From: Spirogloea muscicola
Taxonomy: Eukaryota > Streptophyta > Zygnematophyceae > Spirogloeales > Spirogloeaceae
Assembly: GCA_009602725.1 (NCBI GenBank)
Contig: WELB01000170.1
Coordinates: forward strand, 64,972-90,994
Length of the DNA stretch: 26,023 nucleotides
Direction of reading: 5' to 3'
Shown: positions 19,380 through 26,023 of the stretch, one piece after another
Numbering within the stretch: the stretch's first letter is position 1
Layout of the letters: each line of letters opens with the position of its first letter
Made by a program: the position numbers and the translations under genes
Notes under the pieces: model-generated
Told to the model about the DNA's origin: nothing
The model's database searches: none
Seen by the model: the letters and a program-made list of their open reading frames with translations, nothing else

Positions 19380-20105
19380 CTCTGTTCCTAGCCTTGTCCG
19401 CTTATCTGGGCTGGCCTTCCACGCTAGGCCCTTCTGGCTGCTAGTCTTTTGGGTATGCGGCTCCTCATTCGTCGTTACCAAGTGCCTCATCCTACCGGGC
19501 AGCGCTTTTGGCACTTAGCACTTGGTACCTTGCCTATTGCGCCATCCGGCTCCTTCAGACCGTCCATTCCTTTGGGCTGGCCTTTCCCAGCCACCAGTCA
19601 ATCTGGCCGCGCATCTTCTTTGGGCTGGCCTCTCACAGCTTGCATCTCCTGACTAGAAGTTACTGAGCGTTCCCTGGCTGATGTCTTAGCATAGTCGCTC
19701 GCACTCAGGCTCCCTCAGACCTTGTCCATTCCTTGGGGCTGGCCTTTCCCAGCCACCAGTCAATCTGGCCGCGCTTCTTCTTTGGGCTGGCCTCTCACGG
19801 CCACCAGTCAATTTGGCCGCGCTTTCTTTTGGCCACTTCGTACTTGGCCCCTTCGAACCTTTGTCAAAAATTTTCGGGCTGGCTTATCACAGCCCTTGCC
19901 CCCACTGGGAAAGCCACTTCTCGTGTGGCCCCTTCGGACCTGGTCAACTCTTTTCGGGCTGGTCGTTCACAGCCCTTGCCCCCTTTGGGTCAGCCACTAA
20001 TTTCACAGCCATGGCTTCCTTTTGGCAGCCTCTGGCCCTGGCCAGGGGACCCACCATGGGGCGACCAGTTTCTCCGACCTGCGGCTGCTCACCGGGGTTT
20101 ACTGA
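19380..20105 (+). mobile_element. Cluster of LINE 3'-end fragments and hairpin units
   Basis: A degenerate tail SLHLLTRSY-TGA lies at about 19641–19665. Hairpin units GGGCTGG…CCAGCC occur near 19574, 19621, 19737, 19783, 19877 and 19955, several followed by ACCAGTCAATTTGGCCGCGC and separated by GGCCCCTTCGGACCTGGTC. The interval ends with a LINE C-terminus at about 20026–20105: LLAASGPGQGTHHGATSF then SDLRLLTGVY-TGA, where one G displaced the usual TRGY. The last two hairpins lie about 78 bases apart, showing a tandem unit. Confidence 0.65.
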
Positions 20106-20245
20106 GGGTCAATTCACGCCGGGTCGGTCGTTTGCGGCTAAGGGGTACGTGTCGTGCGTTGTATGCATTCTTGGTGTCAAAACTTTGCTAACTCGAGGCC
20201 AATGCGAGGCCAATTGCGACCAATTGACCCGGTGTGAATCGGCCC
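20106..20245. mobile_element. MITE-like element, copy 1
   Basis: A 140-bp element begins GGGTCAATTCACGCCGGGTC and ends with the imperfect reverse complement (the end reversed reads GGGCCGATTCACACCGGGTC). It is flanked by TGA on both sides (20103–20105 and 20246–20248), a 3-bp target duplication. The left TGA is the stop codon of the preceding LINE fragment, and the LINE 3' UTR resumes after the right one. Its internal part matches copy 2 (23423–23557) in opposite orientation. There is no coding capacity, so it would need a transposase supplied elsewhere. Confidence 0.8.
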
Positions 20246-20345
20246 TGAGTGTTTCCTAGCTACTTTAATTCCCTTGTGTGTGCTGTAGCCCCCCTCGAAA
20301 TTTGTTCAATCTTTGGGCTGGCCTCTCCCAGCCACCGCCCTCCTG
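20246..20345 (+). mobile_element. LINE family A 3' UTR resuming after the MITE
   Basis: GTGTTTCCTAGCTACTTTAA, then CCCCCCTCGAAATTTGTTCA and the hairpin GGGCTGG-CCTCT-CCCAGCC near 20315. This continues the LINE copy interrupted by the MITE. Confidence 0.65.
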
Positions 20346-20640
20346 CATCAGAAAGCTGGTCGAGCCTTAGCTGGTAGCTCAAGAGCTTGCAATTGCCGTC
20401 TGGTATTCGGGCATCAGTCAGCGACCTCTATGTGCTGACTCGTGGTTACTGGGCGGGTCAGCTTAGCAGCAGGTGACGTACATTTGTCAATGTGCTTGCC
20501 TTTGTACTTGGCCACACATGGCCCTCCATCCCCCTGGGCCCCTTCTCGTACTTTGTTCATTCCTTTGTGGGCTTGCTTTTCCAGCCCCTATCCCCAATGG
20601 GCGAGCACTTTCTTCTTCCATCTCTTAATACACACGCATT
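20346..20640 (+). mobile_element. LINE family B tail followed by family A 3' end piece
   Basis: LLHQKAGRALAGS (about 20341–20380) and SGIRASVSDLYVLTRGYW (about 20399–20455) are the family B C-terminus with its stop codon changed to TGG. The 3' UTR phrase GTGCTTGCCTTTGTACTTGG follows at about 20494. Then a family A 3' UTR and hairpin (GGGCTTGCTTTTCCAGCCCC near 20570, CCAATGGGCGAGCACTTTC) and CTTAATACACACG appear. Confidence 0.65.
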
Positions 20641-20659
20641 GTGCCTCCTGGAAGCGTCC

Positions 20660-20935
20660 TTCCCTCCTTTGCCGCAGGCTCGCTCGTACAGATTACCGCA
20701 TGCGCTTGTCCGTAGCGCTGGAGAGGTCCATGGCTCGCGGTGTTTCACCTGCGTGACGGTCGTGCCCTAGCTGCAGCCTCTGGCCCTGGCCAGGGGACAA
20801 GCTACCAGGAGCCCGACCTGCGGCTGCTCAACAGGGTGTTTCGTAGCTACTTGATTCCCTGTGTGCTTTAGCGCTTTCCCTGGCCCCCTCGAACTTTATT
20901 CATTCTCTTTTTGGGCTGGCCTCTCCCAGAAAAAA
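20660..20935 (+). mobile_element. LINE family A 3' end, frameshifted
   Basis: RMRLSVALERSMARGVSPA from about 20699, then a shift of frame into DGRALAAASGPGQGTSYQEP and DLRLLNRVF, followed by GTAGCTACTTGATTCCCTG, a CCCTGGCCCCCTCGAACTTT phrase and a hairpin GGGCTGGCCTCTCCCAG near 20913. It abuts the 3' end of the intact minus-strand LINE at about 20940. Confidence 0.7.
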
Positions 20936-20939
20936 GATC

Positions 20940-23422
20940 GTGTATTAGAAAGAAATGTAGGCCAAATGGCCAGGTACAAAGGCAAGCACATCTAAAAATC
21001 TACATAACCAACAGCAGATTGACCCGCTCAATAACCACGGGTCAAAACATAAAGGTCACTACTCGATGCATGAATACTAGATGCCAGGAACGGAGCCCTT
21101 CTGCCACCTACTAGAGCTCGCCCAGCTTTCTGGTGCAAGGCACTAGCCTGAGCACGCTGCAAACAGGCCGAAACTCGACGTCGCAAGAGCGACAGATATG
21201 CAGCTGGCAAGCCCATCTCAGCCGGAAACACATCTGCGCGTCGAGTGTAGCCTAGATTGGCAATGTTTTGAAGCAGAGTGTGGAAGCGAGGACCCAGACA
21301 GCCAAAGATGTCGATTGCAGCTGGCAGGAGTTGATCGCATTGGGGGTAATCGGAGTAATGCCGCAGTTTTCTTTGCTCTGCTCCGCCCACTGCGTGCCCA
21401 GCAATGTGTGTTGATGCTGGGCCTTTATATGCCTCCGTAACAACAACGTCGACCAGGGCCCGTGGTCCTCCACCAGGTTGCACGCCCACAATGTCAAGTG
21501 TGCGGCGATGATGACGTCCCTGGGCGTCCGTGGTGATAGGCATGATATTGTTGACTTCCACGACCGCACGGTAGCCGGCGTCGCGCATCAAGCCCGCCAG
21601 GGCATCGCGAAGGAGGTTGTGAATGCCCACCACTTCTGGTCCAGTGGGGCATCTCAGCATGTGAGTGGCGAGCACAGCACCCTCTGCACGGAAGCCGCAC
21701 TCGCACTGGCGCACCCCAATCAGGCAATTAGGTGGGAGGCCGAGGAAGAGTTGAAGCGATGTCCGAAAGGCCTCGGAGCTGATGCTGAAGGCGTTGGCGA
21801 CGGGGGGAGAGGTGATCCAGTCAGTGGCACCAGGTGTGGCCAGAGAAGTGAGTCTTGCCAAGCTCCTCGGATTGTTCTGAATCTCTGGCAGCCTCCTCAA
21901 CCTTCTGCGGCGTTCGTCTTCCACTGCCGTAACCAGTCTGGATTGTGCCCCTCTATCAGAAGCTTGGGCGAGGGTGGAGAATGGCGTGAGTAGGGGTTGG
22001 AGAGAGGGGAAAGAGCTGATGGCTGAGTCGCGGATGCTCCTCAGATCCGCTTGGAAGGGGAAGGAGCCTTCCTCCACATTGCGTACAGGGTCGTGGAGGC
22101 AAGGGAAGCGCATGGGGAGCAGGGAGGCGATCTGGTGCCAGCAGCCCAGGAAGGCTGCTTGCGCCGTCTGCTCCAACGACCGGCAGCCAAGGCCGCCCAT
22201 GCGAGTAGGGAGGGAGGCCTGGAGGGAAGCTGAAGCTGAGGGGAAAGATGAAGAATGTAGTAGGGCTGCCAGGGACTGCTGAAGGGAGTCATCATATTCC
22301 TTGTAGAGCTCCGCCACCATGCCCAATGGGGCAACTGTCCGTTGCAGATAGCAAGCCCGTTGGCCGATGCAGCGGGTGAGGATGGCCAACGCCAGCTGCG
22401 TGTCCCCAAGGAGGGGAAGGGAAGGGAGGGGGGCGAGGTGTTTTTGAAGGCGTTCCCGCAAGTCCACCGCCACGTGAGCTGGTGTACCGAAGGGGACCTT
22501 GAGGATGGCCAGCCCATTGGCAGGGGTCTGACAGCCGTGGGGGAGCTGAAGGTTGGCAGGGAGACCGCGTGGGGACCAGGCCACGCTCTTGGACGGGCAA
22601 ACCCGCAGGCCCATCAGGTCCAATTCGCGAACGAGCAAGGGGTAAGCCGCCATGACTTCAGCTGGAGGTCCAATGATGTGTGTGTCATCCGCGTAGGAAG
22701 GGAAGAGGAGGTATGGGTGTTGGCTCTGGGTGCGCCGAATAGCCCGGCAATGTGCCAATGCAAACAGGATTGGGCTAAGGGGATCCCCCTGGCGTGTGCC
22801 AGAAGATGACCACAGCGTCTTCCACGACTCTCCTGCTTGCCACAGCAGCCGCCCTGGGCGTCCATAGGCCATGAGGAAAAAGGGTATAAGGGAAGGGAAG
22901 TGGTCGCGCAGCTCCTCCATAATGACGCTGCGCTCCACTGTATTAAAGGCGTTAGTGATATCCAGCCCAAGGACCATCATTGAAGGGTCCACATCGAGAG
23001 CGGCACGGATGCCGTGGATGAGGGCCTCCGCCCCGCAGGACATGCCAGCACCAAATTGGTGGGGTGATAGATGGCTGGTCAGCTGGGGTTTCAGCTCGCT
23101 GCACACGGCCTTTGATACCAGCCGCATGACAACCTCCGTCATCGCAATGGGTCTCACTCCGCCTGTTGGCTTTGCAAGGGCTAGCAGGTGGCTGGAGTTT
23201 AAGGCATCAGCAATGCGTGGTGGAATGGCAGCCCTGGCGATGTGCCGGCAGGTGGACAGGAACAGGGAGAAGCTCCTCTCATCCCCATCAAGAAATAGGT
23301 CCTGTAGGTGCTCAAAGAGCCATCCAGAAGGGCCTCCAGACACCAGAGGGCGGTGGCCTTATTCCGATTTGCATCTACTGAGGAGAGGGTCACTAAGAGC
23401 CCCCTTGCTGCCGTAGCACTTC
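20940..23422 (-). mobile_element. 5'-truncated LINE retrotransposon with open RT ORF
   Basis: The element runs on the minus strand from a MITE-interrupted 5' side (about 23422) to a 3' end near 20940 marked TAATACAC, without a poly-A tail. The 3' UTR (about 20940–21027) is shared with the plus-strand copy ending near 25289. The open frame and the close similarity of the two copies point to recent activity of the family. Anything upstream of the RT domain is missing. Confidence 0.85.
21028..23343 (-). CDS. LINE reverse transcriptase with C-terminal CCHC motif and putative nuclease
   Basis: Open frame of 771 codons, lacking a normal ATG start because the element is truncated at the 5' side (reading continues to a TAA about 20 bases upstream of the GTG at 23343). 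RT motifs are all present: GPSGW at the front (5–8), KPTGGVRPIAM (58–68), LGLDITNAFNTV with Asp128, RQGDPLSPILF (184–194) and the YADD active site (217–220). After a long linker, residues 547–565 form C-x-C-x11-H-x3-C, and 612–638 read RRTLDIVGVQ…ALVDVVVTEA, a D-x14-D-V-x-V arrangement like the PD-(D/E)xK restriction-like nuclease of R2/CRE/NeSL-type LINEs. The protein would copy its RNA by target-primed reverse transcription. The C-terminus SSSDLYVLTRGY is the signature seen in the many fragments nearby. Clade assignment is inference. Confidence 0.9.
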   Translation of the reverse strand: MSGGPSGWLFEHLQDLFLDGDERSFSLFLSTCRHIARAAIPPRIADALNSSHLLALAKPTGGVRPIAMTEVVMRLVSKAVCSELKPQLTSHLSPHQFGAGMSCGAEALIHGIRAALDVDPSMMVLGLDITNAFNTVERSVIMEELRDHFPSLIPFFLMAYGRPGRLLWQAGESWKTLWSSSGTRQGDPLSPILFALAHCRAIRRTQSQHPYLLFPSYADDTHIIGPPAEVMAAYPLLVRELDLMGLRVCPSKSVAWSPRGLPANLQLPHGCQTPANGLAILKVPFGTPAHVAVDLRERLQKHLAPLPSLPLLGDTQLALAILTRCIGQRACYLQRTVAPLGMVAELYKEYDDSLQQSLAALLHSSSFPSASASLQASLPTRMGGLGCRSLEQTAQAAFLGCWHQIASLLPMRFPCLHDPVRNVEEGSFPFQADLRSIRDSAISSFPSLQPLLTPFSTLAQASDRGAQSRLVTAVEDERRRRLRRLPEIQNNPRSLARLTSLATPGATDWITSPPVANAFSISSEAFRTSLQLFLGLPPNCLIGVRQCECGFRAEGAVLATHMLRCPTGPEVVGIHNLLRDALAGLMRDAGYRAVVEVNNIMPITTDAQGRHHRRTLDIVGVQPGGGPRALVDVVVTEAYKGPASTHIAGHAVGGAEQRKLRHYSDYPQCDQLLPAAIDIFGCLGPRFHTLLQNIANLGYTRRADVFPAEMGLPAAYLSLLRRRVSACLQRAQASALHQKAGRALVGGRRAPFLASSIHASSSDLYVLTRGY

Positions 23423-23557
23423 GGGCCATTTCACACCGGGTCGGTCGGTCACATACTGCCTTCGTCTTGGCCTCGAATTGGCAGTATTTTTGACCACAAA
23501 CCATCCATACAACGCGCGACGCGTTATACTCGGCCGACCGACCTGGTGAAGTGGCCC
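23423..23557. mobile_element. MITE-like element, copy 2
   Basis: A 135-bp element with inverted termini: the left end reads GGGCCATTTCACACCGGGTC and the right end, reversed, reads GGGCCACTTCACCAGGTCGG. Flanking triplets are TTC and TTA, compatible with a decayed 3-bp duplication. The interior (reverse) shares CGCGTTGTATG, a GTGTCAAAA/GTGGTCAAAA phrase and TTCGAGGCCAA with copy 1. It lies at the 5' boundary of the minus-strand LINE. Confidence 0.75.
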
Positions 23558-23812
23558 TTAGTACCTTGCTTTCAGCACCATCTGGCTCCTTCAGACCTTG
23601 TTTACTCTTTTTTGGGCTGGCTTGTCCAGCCCCCTATCCTCAGAGGGCCCTTTCCTTGTCTATTTTTTCGGGCTGGCCCTCCCAGCACACCAGTCAGTTT
23701 GGCCGCGCTTTCAGGAGCCTAGCGTATCTGACCTGAAGGCTGCATAGCAGGGGTTACTTAGTAATCCGTAGCTGCTTTGTTTCCGTGTGCTTGTTTTCTC
23801 AGCGCTTCCCCT
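23558..23812 (+). mobile_element. LINE family A 3' end fragments
   Basis: Two hairpins (GGGCTGGCTTGTCCAGCCCC near 23613; GGGCTGGCCCTCCCAGC near 23670), ACCAGTCAGTTTGGCCGCGC, then a tail QEPSVSDL broken by an insertion just before the AGCAGGGGTTACT segment (about 23716–23758). The 3' UTR GTAGCTGCTTTGTTTCCGTG follows and ends at the insertion point of the next LINE copy. Confidence 0.6.
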
Positions 23813-25290
23813 TTCTCTTCCCCTCCTCGGGGACACGCAGCTGGCGTTGGCCATCCTCACCCGCTGCATCGGCCAACGGGCTTGCTATCTGCAACGGACA
23901 GTCGCCCCATTGGGCATGGTGTTGGAGCTCTAAAAGGAATACGATGACTCCCTTCAGCAGTCCCTGGCATCCCTACTACATTCTTCATCTTTCCCCTCAG
24001 CTTCAGCTTCCCTCCAGGCCTCCCTCCCTACTCGCATGGGCGGCCTTGGCTGCCGGTCTGTGGAGCAGACGGCGCAAGCAGCCTGCCTGGGCTGCTGGCA
24101 CCAGATCGCCTCCCTGCTCCCCATACGCTTCCCTTGCCTCCACGACCCTGTACGCAATGTGGAGGAAGGCTCCTTCCCCTTCCAAGCGGATCTGAGGAGC
24201 ATCCGCAACTCAGCCATCAGCTCTTTCCCCTCTCTCCAACCCCTACTCACGCCATTCTCCGCCATCGCCCAAGCTTCTGATAGAGGGGCACAATCCAGAC
24301 TGGTTATGGCAGTGGAAGACGATCGCCGCAGAAGGTTGAGGAGGCTGCCAGAGATTCAGAACAATCCAAGGAGCTTGGCAAGACTCACTTCTCTGGCCAC
24401 ACCTGGTGCCACTGACTGGATCACCTCTCCCCCCGTCGCCAACGCCTTCAGCATCAGCTCCGAGGCCTTTCGGACATCGCTTCAACTCTTCCTCGGCCTC
24501 CCACCTAATTGCCTGATTGCGGTGCGCCAGTGCGAGTGCGGCTTCCGTGCAGAGGGTGCTGTGCTCGCCACTCACATGCTGAGATGCCCCACTGGACCAG
24601 AAGTGGTGGGCATTCACAACCTCCTTCGCGATGCCCTGGCGGGCTTGATGGGCGACGCCGGCTACCGTGCGGTCGTGGAAGTCAACAACTTTATGCCTAT
24701 CACCACGGACGCCCAGGGACGTCATCATCGCCGCACACTTGACATTGTGGGCGTGCAACCTGGTGGAGGACCACGGGCCCTGGTCGACGTTGTTGTTACG
24801 GAGGCAGAAAGGCCCAGCATCGACACACATCGCTGGGCACGCAGTGGGCGGCGCAGAACAAAGAAAACTGCGGCATTACTCCGATTACCCTCAATGCGAT
24901 CAGCTCCTGCCAGCGGCAATCGACATCTTTGGCTGTCTGGGTCCTCGTTTCCACACTCTCCTGCAAAATGTCGCCAATCTAGGCTACACTCGACGTGCAG
25001 ATGTGTTTCCGGCTGAGATGGGCTTGCCAGCTGCCTATCTGTCACTCTTGCGACGACGAGTTTCGGCGTGTTTGCAGCGTGCTCAGGCTAGTGCCTTGCA
25101 CCAGAAAGCTGGGCGAGCTCTAGTTGGTGGCAGAAGGGCTCCGTTTCTGACATCTGGTATTCATGCATCGAGTAGTGACCTTTATGTTTTGACCCGTGGT
25201 CTGGTCATTCTGCTGTAGGTTATGTAGATCTTTAGATGTGCTTGCCTTCGTACTTGGCCATTTGGCCTACATTTCTTTCTAATACACGGA
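23813..25290 (+). mobile_element. 5'-truncated LINE copy, inverted relative to the intact one
   Basis: Starts inside the post-RT linker (GGGGACACGCAGCTGGCG at 23830, equal to the minus-strand copy near 22410) and runs to the shared 3' end TAATACAC near 25289. It is non-functional. An in-frame TAA replaces the Tyr codon of ELYKEY near 23932. A two-base loss at about 24806 (GAGGCAGAAAGG against GAGGCATATAAAGG) shifts frame just after the DVVVTEA motif. A small deletion removes the Tyr-stop of the C-terminus near 25198, so that frame runs on to a TAG at 25218. The long remaining frames (24036–25016 and 24667–25218) retain the CECGFR…H…C motif. It is highly similar to the intact copy. Confidence 0.85.
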
Positions 25291-25430
25291 ATTTTCCCTG
25301 GCCCCCTTCTCGACCTCTGTTCATTCTCATTCTTTCTTGGGCTGGCTTTTGCAGCCCCTATTCTCAATAGGCGAGCACTTTCTCTTTCATGGGCGAGCAC
25401 TTTCTTCTTTTCAAGGTCTCATGAAAGCGT
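25291..25430 (+). repeat. LINE family A 3' UTR and hairpin remnant
   Basis: TTTTCCCTGGCCCCCTTCTC, CTCTGTTCATTC, hairpin GGGCTGGCTTTTGCAGCCCC near 25340, then TTCTCAATAGGCGAGCAC and a second GGGCGAGCACTTTCTTC. The plus-strand LINE copy appears to have inserted into or next to this unit. Confidence 0.6.
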
Positions 25431-25584
25431 CCATTGAAGCCCATGCTTGACCTATGCTTGATCCTTCTCCCTTATCGGGGAGTGAGATGAGACCCATGGG
25501 CGGCTGTCCGCCACCCGTCCAGCCGGCGGCGCCGGGCCACTCGCGGCGCCAGCGGGGCCTCCCAGGTGATCCCAGCTGACTGCG

Positions 25585-25641
25585 AGATCGATTACCCGGC
25601 CCCCATTGGTCACGTGAGATCCTCCGCGCGTGGGTCAGGAC
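25585..25641 (+). promoter_or_regulatory. Possible promoter boxes (CCAAT and G-box)
   Basis: CCCATTGGTCACGTGAG (about 25601–25617) combines an inverted CCAAT box and a CACGTG palindrome, 30–40 bases upstream of an ATG at 25642 in a GC-rich island. A second CACGTG lies at about 25836. Box presence alone is weak evidence. Confidence 0.25.
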
Positions 25642-25746
25642 ATGAGCGCCAATGAGAAGTCGCAGCCGACAGCCAGACAGCTGGCGGCGGCTGTTGTCGC
25701 GACCCCGCCGGCGCCGGCCACGCGTCGCATTGTGCGGCGGCCGCCG
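25642..25746 (+). CDS. Hypothetical first exon, gene continuing off the window
   Basis: From ATG the frame reads MSANEKSQPTARQLAAAVVA then TPPAPATRRIVRRPP, to a donor-like CCG|GTATCT at 25746 after 35 codons; reading on without splicing gives a stop at 25801. The N-terminus is Ala/Pro/Arg-rich with no recognised family. It lies in a GC-rich region with promoter-like boxes. Confidence 0.25.
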
Positions 25747-25803
25747 GTATCTAGGGGCCGGCGGCTGGGGGCGGCCGCCGGTTCCCCGCTAAATTATGGC
25801 TAA

Positions 25804-26023
25804 GTACCGGGCCGGCAGGTACTGGCATGACGGACCACGTGCCTTTCTCCACGGTGTAACGTGTCACGATGATGAAGGCCGGGTGGCCAAAAGGGGAGGC
25901 GCTATCGGCGGCCGCTTGTCGATAGCGGGAGATGGCGCCATTCCGATAATTGGCCGTTTTCGAACCTCCCCCCCCCCGGGGCCCGCCCAGCCGCCCCTCT
26001 GGCGCCCCACCCCGCCCCCCCAC
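25804..26023. other. GC-rich terminal sequence
   Basis: No supported gene. It contains a CCCCCCCCGGGGCCCGCC-like low-complexity end, and the minus-strand ORF there is compositional. Confidence 0.3.

Noticed and set aside
22871-23416. Long plus-strand ORF opposite the RT domain
   Set aside because: Shadow of the RT ORF, which carries all RT motifs on the minus strand.
20940-25290. The inverted LINE pair as one twin-primed insertion
   Set aside because: Each copy has its own complete 3' end, and they are separated by a MITE and older LINE fragments, so two separate insertions are more likely.

Overview
This window looks like nuclear DNA from a eukaryote of the green lineage. Its genes are split by GT–AG introns, exons are GC-rich, and the single-copy proteins most resemble plant/algal families. 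A streptophyte or other green alga is my best guess; the sequence does not fix the species. There are two isolated N's (about 6350 and 9116) and long CT-rich low-complexity tracts.

Layout. 1–160 is a CT-rich repeat. 382–1723 (+) is a plant-type histidine-phosphatase (PGAM-like) gene in four exons. 1724–3150 has only weak exon candidates. 3150–8290 is a repeat block built from 5'-truncated LINE 3' ends and a short hairpin motif in both orientations. 8752–10532 (+) encodes a universal-stress-protein-like domain with a Ser-rich tail. Converging on it, 11317–15938 (-) is a 13-exon gene with full-length homology to pyruvate decarboxylase (PDC). 16600–17050 is a GC-rich, CGG-repeat region between the divergent PDC-like gene and a plus-strand Cys/His-rich putative zinc-binding protein gene (17621–18692). 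19380–25430 is a second LINE block: an open 771-codon reverse transcriptase ORF on the minus strand, a broken inverted copy on the plus strand, at least five older 3'-end fragments, and two related MITE-like elements. 25440–26023 is GC-rich with promoter-like boxes and a possible first exon.

Main points. (1) The PDC-like gene keeps an open frame across 13 exons joined by consensus splice sites, but almost every known PDC catalytic or cofactor position is substituted, and it carries a long acidic insertion. It looks like a pseudoenzyme. (2) The repeat blocks share one signature: a LINE C-terminus ending in S-D-L-x-x-L-T/S-R-G-Y-stop, a short 3' UTR, then a GGGCTGG…CCAGCCC hairpin, repeated in both orientations. 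(3) An apparently undescribed MITE-like family of about 135–140 bp has two copies here, one inserted exactly at a LINE stop codon.

The host genes do not form an obvious pathway. The window reads as ordinary dispersed genes separated by LINE-rich intergenic DNA.
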